A stretch of 64,000 nt of DNA. Source: Paguma larvata. Taxonomy: Eukaryota > Chordata > Mammalia > Carnivora > Viverridae. Below, piece by piece: positions 13,390 to 25,890 of the stretch. Below the pieces are notes generated by a model, which saw nothing but the letters and a program-made list of their open reading frames with translations, searched no databases and was not told where the DNA came from. The stretch is from contig CM057844.1 of assembly GCA_030068075.1 (NCBI GenBank), forward strand, positions 4,898,001 through 4,962,000, written 5' to 3'. How positions within the stretch are numbered: the stretch's first letter is position 1; the number at the start of each line of letters is the position of its first letter. Both the position numbers and the translations under genes were made by a program.

Positions 13390-14700
13390 AAAGATGTTGT
13401 ATTGCAGTGTATTGCCTTGTTTTATCTGTCAAAGATGGAGTGCATGAAAATCTCCTATTATAAGTGTATTTCCTCTCAGTTTCTGTATTCGTTTTATTTT
13501 CATGTACTTCTTTGTTTTATTTTCATACTGTTATTGGTTGCATAAAGGTTCGTATTATCACTAAATTGTGAATTACACTTTTAATCTATTTGAAACGATT
13601 CCCTTTGTATCCTTAAAGCCTTTTCACTTGATATTGATACTGTTTTGCTGTGTGTTTGTGCCTATGCCCACCTGATATGTTGTTTTCCGTATTTTATTGT
13701 TAATCTTTCTGGGTTTGAAAGCCAGTTCTGATTGACTTGGTCTTTGGTAGAGGAATTTAACCTGTTTGTATTTATGATTTTTTTGTGTGTGATAATCAAC
13801 ATTTTTGGTTTTTTTCTACTTTTGTTTTTTGGGGGAGAGGTCACTTTCACTTTATGGAATACACTTTGTGATTATAAAATATACTTTCTATTTTCTATCA
13901 TTCCAATAATTATCCTTAAATTAACAAAATACTATTAAAACTTTCTTTCTTCTAATCATTCATGTCAAGAAAAAAAAGCATTTGTTGATAGCCCCATGCT
14001 TTTACTTTAACCACATATATCTTTTGTACTTCTCACTTATCGGCTATTTTAAGTATTTTGTATCCAGATTAAAAGGATTTTCTCTATTTTTCATAACAAT
14101 ATTAACTCCAATTATATAAATATAGCTCACTGTCACAGTGTTTATACCCCTGCACCTTTGGTTTTGGATTGTTTAATCTCTGTATTTGCTGGAATGTGAA
14201 TTTGCTAGAATATGAATTTGCTTAGCATGTTGAGGAAGGGAGATATGCAGCTGCTATACTTCCAGCTCTATAATATTTTTCTTTTAGCTTCAAACATATA
14301 TAGCTGGCTTTATACTTTCCAAATTATACTCTTTTTTCCCCTCAAAACTCTGAATTTTGTTTGCTTTTTAAAATAGCTATAGTTTGTTTACCCTAGCTAT
14401 CTTTATCATGTATGGATTCTTACGTAAGTATCTGGTCTACTTTGGGACTTCTGTTCTCCATATGGGTATATATTCTGGTGTGCATTCTACTTGCCTTGGC
14501 CTACAATGCACCATGGACCACACTGTCTTCTGGAGTTAATGTTGCAGAGAAAAAGACTGAGATTAGCCCGACTTTTGTTCCTCTATGGATATTCTGCTTT
14601 TTTGGATTTGTGTAGGGATTTTAGTTATATATTGAATTTACAACTTTAAACATGCTCTGTTTCTCTCTGTTCAACCTATTTAGTTCCAGGGAGGTCTTGT
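13390..14700 (-). mobile_element. Very old L1-like sequence, antisense
   Basis: The plus strand around 13610-13800 (cttgatattgatactg, ttttccgtattttattg, ctgattgacttggtc) resembles the complement of the endonuclease end of ancient L1 ORF2. Divergence is high and the borders are rough. Confidence 0.45.
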
Positions 14701-15365
14701 GATATGCAGGGTTGCAGTGGGCGTCTCTGTGGCAGACTCTAGATTCATGCTTTCCATGTTTTCATCTTCAAGTAATATCTCATGATTTCAGAATGTTACT
14801 TATTTATGTGTCACCATTTTCTTTATTTTCCTAGATCTTAAAAAAGATTCAGGGTCCTCTTGGATCTTTTAAGAACATGACTCAGAAATTCTAAAAAAAA
14901 TTACCTTGTTTCAGAAAATCTCTTTCAGAAGGAGGAATTTCCATATTTCTCTAGGATGGTCTCCTTTGCTGCATTTTTCTGGTATGTTCTGCTCTAATGG
15001 AGCGGGTACCACCTCCGCCCTACAAGATTCTGTGCAGATTCATCTGTGCTTTAAGCAGCAATTCCTCTAAGTGCTTTGATTGTCAGATGGGATCCTTTAC
15101 TCTTTCTGGGTTTTAATTGCTTAATGAGGTTTTCAACGTTTTAATATTGGTTGATTTCTAAAATACAGGAGGGAGAAATTAGATGTTCCTCCATTTTTAT
15201 TACATTCCGTATTTAAGTGCCTTTGTCTTGTATTTTAATCTCTCTTTTGAAATATTTTTATTTATTTTCTCCTTAGCTGAGAAAAGTATTGCCTTTCAAG
15301 TGATGACCTAATCAAGCATCAATGTTTCCTATAATGTTTGAAAACACAATTTCATGCTTTGTTAT

Positions 15366-15582
15366 ATTTTTTTCTTAATTAAAAAATTGTTTTAACGTTT
15401 ATTTCAGAGAAAGAGCAACAGCAGGGGAGAGGCAGAGAGAGAGAGGGAAACACAGAATCTGAAGCAGGCTCCAGGCTCTGAGCTGTCAGCACAGAGCCCA
15501 GTGTGGGGCTCGAACCCATGAACTGTGAGGTCATTACCTGAACAGAAGTCAGATGCCCAACAACTGAGCCACCCAGGAAACC
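15366..15582 (-). mobile_element. CAN-SINE, first of a tandem pair
   Basis: An antisense SINE ending gagccacccaggaaacc. It abuts a second antisense SINE, and the two share one pair of flanking direct repeats: catgctttgttat at 15353-15365 and catgctttcttat at 15787-15799. Confidence 0.9.
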
Positions 15583-15786
15583 TTTAAAAAAATTTTTTTA
15601 ATGTTTAATTTTGAGAGAGCGAGCGAGTGGGAGATGGGCAGAGAGAGGGAGACACAGAATTCAAAGCAGGCTCCAGGCTCTGAGCTATCAGCACAGAGCC
15701 CGACACAGGGCTTGAACTCATGAACTGCAAGATCATGACCTGAGCCAAACTCAAATGCTTAACCATCTGAGCCACCCAGGTGCCCC
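15583..15786 (-). mobile_element. CAN-SINE, second of a tandem pair
   Basis: An antisense SINE from the T-rich start to gccacccaggtgccccc. The only target duplication encloses both copies, which indicates that one inserted at the A tail of the other. Confidence 0.9.
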
Positions 15787-15934
15787 CATGCTTTCTTATC
15801 TTTATCAAGTGCTTACTTGTCAGGTTCTGTGTTTCTGCTGCGTTAGAGTATGAGCACCTTCCTTACACTGGGACATTTCCTTGTGTCTGCCTGTACATGT
15901 GAACTAAAGTTAGAATTCCCATTGCTCTTTTTCG

Positions 15935-16250
15935 TCTTTCACTCATTCCTCTATTTGTGCACGCAGTGCTTATTAGGAAACGTGACATGCCAAGTGCTGT
16001 TCTTGAGGTTGGGGATATAGGATGGTTAACAGAGGGTCCCTTCTATCACAGAATCTAGCACCAAATGGTAGGGTGGGCATTGTGTCTGTCTAACTGGGAA
16101 GCATGCTGGTGGGGGGTGTGGTGAGAGGTATGGTTAATGTGGGCCCTTCTGAAGAGGTGATGGTTCAGTTCAGTTTTAAAGGCTGATGAGGATATAACAA
16201 GATGGAACTGTGCCGCCCTTGCTCAATAACAGCATGGCTAGTGACTAGGT
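15935..16250 (-). mobile_element. L2-type relic, antisense
   Basis: Segments tttcactcattcctctattt, then ccaagtgctgttcttgagg and gagggtcccttctatcac, follow the complement of the L2 tail consensus. It is diffuse and old. Confidence 0.5.
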
Positions 16251-16280
16251 AGATAACATACTGTTCTGGAAGGGATTGCC

Positions 16281-16312
16281 ATAGAAGAAGAAGGAGAAGA
16301 AGAAGAAGGACC
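16281..16312. repeat. GAA-rich microsatellite
   Basis: An imperfect (GAA)n purine tract of about 30 bp, read directly from the sequence. Confidence 0.8.
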
Positions 16313-18345
16313 ATAGAAGAAAGCTAAAAATGTAGTCATATTATAGTTAACATTATGCAGTTCCTTATTTCAGCTCATTTCTCTTAAATTTTAGCTCTGA
16401 AACAAGTGTTGACACCCAGAGATCAAGGTACATATTTTGTCTACACTGGAAATCTGAGTCATTGTCAGTAAGAGATGCATGGCTAGGCCCATGACAGCTG
16501 AAGAACAAGTTGTCCTCTTTGTAGGTCTACCTGGAAGTGTCCGTGCTGTTGGCCTCCTCCTCCCATGGGTCTGTCTGAAACCAGACTGTCCTGTGGCCCA
16601 GGCCTTCATGCCGTTCCCATTAAAGCCAACTGCCCGGTTGTCCGAACTTTTCTGCCCATTTATTACTCAAAAAGGTCAGGGAACTAAGACTTATGTTCTT
16701 TTAGACCAAACTCCCTATTTTTTTCCCTAATCAACACTTCCTTTACCTTGCACCCTGTGTCATGTGGCTTCTTTCAGGGAGACTTGCAGCCTGCGCTCCC
16801 TACTTCTGGACATAACAGGTTTAGTTGGTTATCGTTTTGGTAGATTACCTCACTTGAGTTAGGATGTAATCTTGTCCTCATTCTTCACTGCCCTACCTTC
16901 TAAGTGGAATTGAAATCAAGTGTGAATCTACCGGGATATGTTGCAATCATCTGGTAATAATTTGGGAAAATATGTTTCCTATACAAATTAAATGAAGATC
17001 AGCAGTTTTAAAGTATACTATAGCATCCTGTATAAACTCCAGCTTACACTTCACATTATTCCTGGTCATGCAGTGGGTTCTGAAGAAAAAAGAACTATGG
17101 ATAATCAGTTAAAAGAATGACAGATTCCCTGATGTGCTGATCAGTAGTAATACCTAATTTTGATTTCAAGTGTGCTATAATGGATTACCATATAGATGCA
17201 GCTGAGCACTGAGCATTAAACAGAGTCATGTGTTTTTCAGAAAAGTAATATTTATTCACACTGTGTGGCTTTCTTGAAAAAAAATTTTTATTTTACTCTC
17301 CAGTGAAACTACAAACAAGATGTCAATAGTTTATGTGGCATTCACAGTAGTGTAGCTTAGAATATCAGCTGCAGTAGAAATGCCATAATGTATTTGTGTC
17401 GGTAAAGGTAGGCTTCATCTGGGACTTTCTGAGGGACAGGCTTAGCATTTAGACACAGATGGTCATGTGAGGCTTTATTTTTATTGACTTCAGAGACTTT
17501 AATGCATAAAAAATGGTCCTGGCAATATTTGGGTGCAAAAAGAAGCATCCTTTATAGATGATGTTTCAATCTTTGAGTGGTTGTGTAAGATTCTGTCCAT
17601 TTGGGAATATTTTTAGTAGCTCAGACTTGGGGCATGATATTTCATATCCAAACCTTATTGAGTTTATTTTTGAGTGTCTTCAAAGTCCCTCCACTTTATA
17701 AATCTGAAAACTTTTATCCATAAGTGGTGATGATGATAGACCTGACATCAGAACAAGTTGGGAGACTATTGGTGGCCGGCTGACAGTATCCAAGCGTCTA
17801 GATACACATCATCCATTGTGTTATTTTTCTTTATATTAAAAAGACATTTTTCTCTATTGCACAGTAAGAAAAGAAACTTAAGGAGACAGGTAAGTATTTT
17901 GGAAAGCTGAAAAGCATGATTCAGTGCCAACTTTCCTGACTAAAAGAAAGGTCTGAAGAACGGGTGTGCTAAGCACTTGTCTAGCTCAATATAAGATCTA
18001 TACTGAATCCATGGAGTAATTTTCTCAGCATCTTCTATGTGATGTTTTAAAATCAAGTGGCATAATGGGATCAGAAGATGATCCTAGAATGCAGCTGGGG
18101 CACCCAGTGCCCTTGGTGGAGAATGCATGAGGACGTAGGACATTGAATCCTTGCCGTGCTATACCCTCACGAGGCAGAACAAGGACAGGAAGGACTCAAT
18201 GGGCCGAGGCTTCGGTCATCATGAGGCAGCAGCCCATTGACGAGAAACAATGCCAGCAGACATGGTGCCCCTGAAGTAGGGTCCACTTTTCTTAGTACTT
18301 CTGCTTCTTAATAAGATGAGAATATTCTAATTAATATTTGGGAGA

Positions 18346-18666
18346 TTATTGTGGCTGACAGAGAGAGTGCTGCTCACATTGCTCTTCAAGAAAGGATTTG
18401 CTGCCAGCTGCAAGGAGTAGGGCTAGCTGGCAGTTCAGGGCTGTGAATGCCTTCAGCTCCCCAACCATGGTCACCCTCTTCTCATCGTGATGCTCAGCCA
18501 GTGACCGAGCAAGGCAATGGTACAAGGACCTCGCCACTTTCAGGCACACAGCCCCTCTAATGTGCCATCTTTGCTCTGGAGCTTCTGCTAGGCTGACAGA
18601 CACTTTTAGCTCTGTATGGTGATCTGAGGCTCCCTGCCCCCTCCTATTTCTTAATTTCCCTCGCAC
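18346..18666 (-). other. Unidentified antisense open frame, 106 codons
   Basis: This open stretch on the minus strand starts at a GTG and extends further upstream without a stop. It is G+C-rich compared with its surroundings. The translation is rich in helix formers (GAVCLKVARSLYHCLARSLA, then LKAFTALNCQLALLLAAGSK). I do not recognise it. It could be a piece of an old retrocopy cut off by the SINE at 18795, or chance. There is no poly(A) tract or target duplication that I can point to. Confidence 0.25.
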
Positions 18667-18794
18667 AGATATTACTTTCCAGTAAACTAGGGCACTGCTA
18701 ACTCCACCACAGCATCCACCTCCCAGAGAACTCCACCTGCAACGAGTGTTATTCGTCTGTTATCAAACATGCCGAACTAGCCTCTGTAATATAT

Positions 18795-19014
18795 TAAAAA
18801 ATTTTTTTTCAACGTTTATTATTTTCGAGCGAGAGAGAGAAGGAAAGCATTAGTGGGAGAGGGCAGAGAGAGGGGGAGGCACAGAATCCAAAGCAGGCTC
18901 CAGGCTCTAATGTGTCAGCACAGAGCCCGATGGGGAGCTCAAATCCACGAACCACGAGATCATGACCTGAGCTGAAGTCGGACACCTAACCAACTGAGCC
19001 ACCCAGGTATCCCT
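18795..19014 (-). mobile_element. CAN-SINE
   Basis: An antisense copy with a long T-rich tail (ttaaaaaattttttttcaac), a GAGAGAGAGA block and a terminal gccacccaggtatccct. Moderately diverged. Confidence 0.92.
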
Positions 19015-20572
19015 GTATCACTACATATTTTAGTGAAGGGAAAGTTTGAGTTCGAGCCATAAAATTTAGATATAAATGGAGGCCTTCTTTCTCTCTTAGG
19101 TCTGAAGACTTCCTAGCCCATCCCCAGGTCATGTTTTTTCTGGGCTCTAGAGTTGCTCATTTGATTGGCAGTAGACTGCTGAGACGCTGGTCTTTCTTAG
19201 ATCCAGAGTGGTTGATTTTCTCACAAAAACCTCTTTGCTTGTGATGTGTTCCTGTAACTTGTAGACAGCTCTCTGGGTCCTCACTCCTGTCTGTGGCCTT
19301 GTCTGCAGCTCCGGGGCATGTTCAGATTTACATGTTGTTGGGAGGACAGTGGTTGCATGGGTTCTTATTAAAACAGTCCATAAGGAACTGACATATTTAC
19401 TTCTTCTGATTCCCCTTTAATATAATGGATCTTAACAGATAACCTAGTTTTTACACTTAACTTCCTTTTGTATATTATTCATCTAATACACACGTTGGTA
19501 TATATTGCAAGGTGAAAACCTGCTTTGATTTTTTTCCCCCTAAAGAGCCATTTACTTGCGTTTGCACAATGTATAAATCGATCCATCCTGTCTGGTATTT
19601 GATGTTTGGCTGATGAAGTTTATTGGTTTTTTTGGGCAACAGATAACATTGAGTTCACTTGGCTTAATACTGAAGTCACTTTGTTAGGTGGCATCAGTTT
19701 TCTTATATTTTCCACCATCCTTAACTTTTTCTAACTAGTTGTGCATATAAATAGACATAATGTTTTTAATCTTTAAAATTAATAAATGTGCAAACACCTG
19801 GCACATTGAAAATTTCTCCTTTGACCTGTGCACATGTGTCTCTAGCTTCTGCTCTACTTTCTTCATCCTTACTGTCTTCGGAGAACTTCAATGCACTGAT
19901 GTCTCTAGGGTTCAAAACCCCAAAAGGGGGGAAAGTTGCTTTTATTAGCCAAATGCTCTTGTATATCCTAAATTCATTCTTTATTGTACCTTCCAATATT
20001 TGGGGGGAAGGAAGTGGAATTCCTATCTGCAATCCTAAACTTACTTTTAGCTGTTAATTTCAAGAAATTCTTGACAGCAATTTCATTTTGTTCTTTCACT
20101 GAATGTTCAGGGTCTTATCCTCTTTGTTGTTCATATTTCTTTCTGACTCTGGTCCTTATCCAAGACTAGTAATGATGATAATGGAAACGGGAAGTTGAAG
20201 GCCGAAAAGCAGAAACCTGGGGCATTGGCATTTGAGAAATTATTCTTTTAACACTTAAGCAATGGCTATGATTTAATTAAGATAAAATTATCATTTTAGG
20301 CTTTCCCTCCCTTCTTTTTCTTGTTTCCTTTTAGGAAGAATTAAACTTGGGACAGTGATGTCTTTAAGGTACTCAGGGAAGGAAGGTTGCCTGGGGCAAG
20401 TAAGACACTATCCCATGGACTACAGGGTCAAATGTGCTATTTACATTATGACAAATTATTTTTTTTTCTTTTCTGAATATGTATATATACTTTCACATAT
20501 AGTACTATCATGAAATGTATAGTTTATGTTCGTTCTCTTTATATCTTACTAATTTTTAAATTTGTTTTATAG

Positions 20573-20630
20573 AAAATATTGCAGTTTCTACCTGAACGAA
20601 TTTACTTTCGATGGCATTACCAGAGTATAG
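20573..20630 (+). CDS. RALGAPA2: RALGAPA2 coding exon (about residues 91-109)
   Basis: This 58-nt exon reads [19 protein letters not shown] plus the first base of a glycine codon, in frame with the exon ending at 670. The acceptor is tttgttttatag ending at 20572 and the donor is gtaaga at 20631. It enters in phase 0 and leaves in phase 1. The segment belongs to the N-terminal alpha-solenoid of RalGAP-alpha, which is thought to scaffold the complex rather than to catalyse. The paralogue carries [20 protein letters not shown] at this point. The F and HY residues here fit alpha-2. No frame lesion is seen, and at 58 nt the exon is not divisible by three. Confidence 0.94.
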
Positions 20631-20834
20631 GTAAGAACAAATTAAAGATTTTTAAAGTCATATGGATATGGATTTTTTTCCAACGGAATTTTTAGTGATG
20701 TTTTATATAATTAGTGCCATCAAGATTAGGTTATAACAAAGAATACTAACAAGGATATGTTGTTTAAAAGCAAGACAAGTCCACTCTGGACTTTGGAGGA
20801 AAATACAGTATCTATCCCTGCTCTAAAACTGCTG

Positions 20835-21190
20835 TGTTTAAAAAGAATGTCTCATAGATTGGTAGCATCAGCCTCACCTGAGAGCTTGTTAGAAAATGCA
20901 GAATGTCAGGTCCCAGCCAGACCTACAAAATCACAGTCAGCATTTTTTAAAAAATATTTATTTATTTTTGAAAGACAGAGCCAAGTGGGGAAAGAGCAGA
21001 GAGAGAGGGAGAAAGAGGATCTTGACAGCAGAGAGTCCGATGCAGGGCTTGGACCCACAAACTGTGAGATCATGACCTAAGCCAAAGTCGATGCTCAGCC
21101 AGTGTTGTGGGTACCCCCACAGTCTACAGTCTTAACAGGAGCCCAAGGGGTTCCTGTGGATAAAAATTCCTTGAGAAAAATTTATCTGGA
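20835..21190. mobile_element. hAT-type DNA transposon relic split by a SINE
   Basis: The left part, ggtagcatcagcctcacctg followed by cttgttagaaaatgcagaat, and the right part, cttaacaggagcccaagggg, match a common mammalian hAT-Charlie MITE. Together they enclose the SINE at 20945-21117. Confidence 0.6.
20945..21117 (-). mobile_element. CAN-SINE inside a DNA transposon relic
   Basis: An antisense copy with an A/T-rich tail (tttttaaaaaatatttattt), a GAGA block and ggtaccccc at the end. It is the most diverged of the SINEs, and a short cacagtc is repeated at both flanks. Confidence 0.85.
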
Positions 21191-21544
21191 GGGTTTTTCT
21201 TAAGTGAGTCCTTTTTTTCTTACAAAAATATCTTGTTTAAGACTTTATCGTTGATCAGAGCTATTGTGTTCGAATACTTTGGGGTGCGGCAGGAGGAGGG
21301 AACTTGAAATATAGCCAAGTTACCACGGCTGCCCTTTCTGTGCAGCTCTTGACATCAAACATTTCCTCTCAATTTAATATTCATGGCACAGCTGGCATAA
21401 TTTGTGGTATTGACAGTGAATCTTTCCGTTTATCTGGTTTGGTCTCTCTGCCTTAGAAGACTTACAGTTACTACAAGTTTTATTCCTTGCCAGGTGATCA
21501 TATGTGAGGAGAGCATAACTTCAAAATGGCATCTTACTATCTGA

Positions 21545-21860
21545 TCATTCATTCATTCAAATATTTATTGAGGGAGAAACAAAGTTCTGAGGCTGAAACA
21601 AAGAAGATGTCACCATCCTTGTATTGTATAAGCTGATTGCCTGGGGTGAGGGGTAGGTGAGAATAAAACAATTACAGTGTAATTGTTGCTATGAAAGGTA
21701 TACCAGTAGCAACAAAGAAAGTAAACAATTGCATTCAGAGGACTTGAGGAAGGCTCCAAGAGAGGTGAATCTTCGCCTGAGGCTTGAAATATGAGTGCAG
21801 AAATGGTTTTCTAGATGAGAGATCAATGTGTGAAAGACATGGGACCTGAAAGAACGTGGC
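21545..21860 (-). mobile_element. L2-type relic, antisense
   Basis: The opening attcattcattcaaatattt, then attgaggg, and an internal aggaaggctccaagagagg resemble the complement of the L2 3' end. Diverged. Confidence 0.5.
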
Positions 21861-23309
21861 ACATTTGATGGATATTTCAAATTTCAGAGTCCCAAATTTA
21901 ATTTAGTACTATTTATATGAAAAATGTTACTGGCCTTTCTATAAACTGAACTGTGATAATGAGAGGTGACAGGATGTGAGGAGATGACAAAGAATGGCAC
22001 AATAGTAAACCAAGGATATTTGTTGGAGGAGCAGATGGGGCAGGCTGTGGCCCATTTTCATGTGCCCAAGCATCTTCAGGATAGGACTGAAGTTATATGT
22101 GTTCACTTTAAGAGGGTTTACTGTTCACAGGCCTCTAGAAAGCAGATTTCCTGTCCCATTCAGTGAACAGTGTTATGCCTGTATCCACTAAAAGTTTGCT
22201 GAGTGGGTGGAAAGATATATTTTGTACTAGAGATGTTTTATGTAAAAAATGCTCAAAATAAATAGCCCTTAGGCTTAAAAGATTGGGCTCAATTAATGGA
22301 AAATTCACATAATACCTCATATGTGTTTTGCTTTTTTTTATAAATGAGTCGTTATTAATCTAGTTTGCTCAACTAGGTTCTTATATATAAAATAAAAACC
22401 AATGCATAATTAAACTGCAGATTTGCTTATGACTTTTTGAGAGTATCCCTGGCTTTATGCCTTGGGCCACACAGTGGTCTGACAGTGCTTAGGATGTGAA
22501 CACAACCTTTGAACAGCCTTATTTCTCAAAGTTTCTACAGCTCACTGGGCTCTGACTACTCGGGACGCTGAGTCTGACAGCCCTCCCTGGGTCTGTCATA
22601 GTCAGGCCACACCACAGCTGCCTCTTCCCAAGGGAGTAGGGTCTCCCGTGTACTTCACACTAGGACTCCCCCAGAGGTGCATTGCAGCCAGGCTGAGCTA
22701 CAGGGACCCTGCATGCCTCATGTCCACCAGGGGATGGCTGAGCCTCATGCCCCCTCAGCCCACTTGGTGTCTTCCCACGGTCCTCCCTGGCATGATTTCA
22801 TCATCTTTGTCCTGCATTTCTTGCTTTCCTTCCCACTTTGCACACAGCCCTTTGGAAATCCTCTTGGGTTAAGCCACAGCCCTAGAGTCTCAGCCTCATT
22901 GTTTCACCTCTTCAGCTGTCTGAAACCTGGCTTTTCTCTCAAGCTTCTCTGTCTCCCTCAGGGCTATGGGGGTGAGATCTTGGTCTTTCTTTTCTCCAAG
23001 ACCCATTCCAGACTTCATCCACTGCCCCCTCCGTGGAAATCTCTCTCCTTCAACCGTACCTTGTCCCTCCTCATTGCCGCCGTGTCTTCTGATCTCCTGC
23101 TTACTTGCCCCCACCCCCCGCCTTTTTTAAAATGGCTTAGCTGTTTGCCCATCAGTTCCTTGACCCCTCACCCTTTGTGGCTTCCCGACTTTATCTTCTG
23201 GACACTCGTCATTATGCAGATCTGTATCTGAGCACAACCTCTGTCCTGATTTTTCACTTAGTCACTTCCAGGCCACCTGCTCCTTCTTTTCCTTTTTTAC
23301 AAAGTAGCT

Positions 23310-24420
23310 CTTTTTTGGAAGTATAATTGATATATAATAAACTATATGTATAGAAAATATTTTGATAAGTTCTGACATAGGTCTATACCTATGAAATCAT
23401 TACAAGAGTCAAGATAATGAACATAACCATCATTCCCAATGATTTCCTCATGCCTTTTTACCATCCACATGCCAAGTTCCCAGGTAACCACTGATCTGCT
23501 TTTTGTCATTATAGATTAGTTTGATTTTCTAGAGTTTCACCGAAATAGAATGATGTAGTATATACTCTTCTTTGTCTTCTTTCACTCAATATAATTATTT
23601 TGAGATTCATCTGTGTTGATGCATATCTTAATAGTTCATTTCTGAGTAGTATTTCATTGTGTAGATATACTATAGTTTATATGTTCACTTGTTGATGGGC
23701 ATTTGGGTTATTTCTAGTATTTGCATACAAATGAAGCTACTGTAAACATTTGTGTACAAGTCTCTATGTAGACATGTATGTACTTTCCTGTCTCTTGAGA
23801 ATTGAATGGCTGAATTGTATAAAGTTATATGTTTAACTGCCAGACTGCTTCCCAAAGTGGTTGACATTCCCACTAGCAATATGAGAGTTCCAATTACTTT
23901 ACATTCTTATCACTTAGTATCATCAGTCTTTTTATTTTAGTACTATCTTGCTGTGGTTTTAGTTTTCATTTCTCTAATGACTAATGACCTTGAGCATTTT
24001 TCATCTGCAGTTAGCCATCTGTATGTCTTTGGCAAAGTATATGTGCTAATTGATTGACCACTTAAAAAAAATTGAGTTTGTCTTCTTGATATTGAATTTT
24101 GAAAGTTCTTTATGTATTCTGGATTTAAGTGCTTCACCAGATATGTGACTTGGAAATATTCTCTCCCCATGTCTGACTTGTCCTTTCATTACTTTAGTTG
24201 TGTCCTTCAAAGATAAAAGTTTCTAATTCTGAGAAAGTCCAGTTTATCAGTTTTTCTATTATGGATTGTGATTTTGGTGTCCTGTGTGAGGAATCTTTGC
24301 CTAATCCAAGATCACAAAGATCTTCTGGGTTTTCTTCTAGAAATTCTATACTTAACATGTTTCACATTTAGGTCCCTGATTCCTTTTGAGATTAATTTCA
24401 AATTCGTCCAGTGGACTGCA
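23310..24420 (-). mobile_element. Old LINE-1 3' half, antisense
   Basis: The plus strand reads as the complement of a mammalian L1 3'UTR and ORF2 C-terminus. It passes from aagtataattgatatataat through ttgatgggcatttgggttat, ccaaagtggttgacattccc and ctgtatgtctttggcaaag to ttcttctagaaattctatac. The frames are destroyed. Its age class looks like L1M. Confidence 0.75.
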
Positions 24421-25642
24421 CTTCTTTGTGTTTATTGTAGATATTGTTGTGCCGGAAAGTTCCGTGTTCCTGCTCCACTAGCAGCTGGCAGCACGGCTTG
24501 CACACCTGCAGGACCCTAAAGGGTGTTTCTCTGTGTTTTTTTACCCTTCCTGGTGGTATACTGCCTTTGCTCATTGATTGGTTTGAGGCAAGATATACAC
24601 AGGGAGTTTTTTAAAAACAAAAACCACATAAGAATCCATTTTATAATGTTAAAGTTAGATTAGAACTATCTTTGTGAACTAGCGACCTTAAAAAGATGTC
24701 TAAAAGATTGTCACTTCATCAAGAGAACTTCTTGAGCATGGAAGTTCTTGCAGTTGAGAATGACATAGGATTTTGAAAACATTGATGAATTCATGCCATT
24801 AAAGCCAGGAGAGTAAAATTGTAATACATTCTGTGTTATAAACAAAATACGCTAATGCGAGTTTTAGTAATTTTTGATTGTTCAATATTGAGTTTTTTTG
24901 TTTTTCAATGTTTTTTCAATGCTTAAATGCTCTGGAAAAAAATTAACCATTAAAAATACATAAAAACATATCTAGAGTGGTACACATTTTTCCTTTTACG
25001 TCAGGCTCCAGTATGGCTTAGCTGAACATTGGTACTTATTTAAAACTTTAATAATGTTCATCATGGATTCTTTTGCATTAATCTTGATTTTTAGAAACTA
25101 TTCTATTAAAGTATTATTTATTTTGATTGTTTTCTTGTGCAGACCCCTCACTCTTCTTGTCCTAGACCCAGCCCTCCTTAAAAGCAATAAGACTTACTTT
25201 CAAAGGATATTTATAAAATGCAATAAGAGCCAATAGAGGTTAGAAGTTCATAGAATCAGTCCAACGAATTAGATTTTATTTACTCGTTTATTCATTCTTT
25301 CCTCACATGAATCAGTATAGCGGCAATCAGTAGGGTTGAAGAGGTACCTACAAGAGATGGGGATGGGTATAATCATAGTTCAGATGGGGTATTTAAAATT
25401 CCAAACAGGTGTAATTATAGAGAGAAACTTTTTGAAATTAAAATGAAAAGGATTTCACAATGGTAGTGAGAGTAGCAATATCTTTGTGAACTTAGAGCCT
25501 TAGGAAATACCTAAAGTAGCCAGGCAAGGCTTTCAGGCATTTATTACCAGCTTTCATGTTGAAACACTATTCTATATGTTCCCACTGCACAAGTTCTCTT
25601 TCTAATGCTATTCTTATTTTAAAAGAGTGTCTTAGAGAGTAG

Positions 25643-25890
25643 CTGATGCCTTATCGTCTGGGGAGAGGCACTGTTCTAAGCATTTATAAATACTAACTCA
25701 TTTAAGCTTCATTAACAATTCCCCGTGGTAGGTAGTGTTATTATCCCATTTTGCAGATGAGAAAACTCAGGCATAGTGAGATTAAGTAACTGACTTAGGT
25801 TATACAGTAGATGCAGAACCTAGATTGGAATCCTAGCAATCTGACTTCTGAATCTGCCTTGTAAATGCCAAGCCATACTGCTTCACATGT
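25643..25890 (-). mobile_element. MIR SINE, antisense
   Basis: Core matches to the MIR complement are ggcactgttctaagcattta, ttatcccattttgcagatga and gaaaactcaggcatagtgag. It is an ancient tRNA-derived SINE. Confidence 0.8.

Larger units (their letters stand above)
671..20572 (+). other. RALGAPA2: RALGAPA2 intron, 19.9 kb
   Basis: This is a phase 0 intron bounded by gtaagt and ttttatag. It holds CAN-SINEs, an old antisense LINE-1 (2095-4690), L2 relics, a hAT relic and a second old L1-like stretch, each listed separately. I can assign nothing to 4700-5800, 6120-7230, 8113-11770, 16260-18340 and 19015-20572 beyond poly(T) runs (5475-5498) and a GAA-rich tract (16281-16312). No RNA gene was recognised. 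Confidence 0.8.

Noticed and set aside
22677..23231. A 184-codon open frame on the plus strand
   Set aside because: The translation is dominated by Leu, Pro, Ser and Phe from a C/T-rich stretch, with no domain or splice context.
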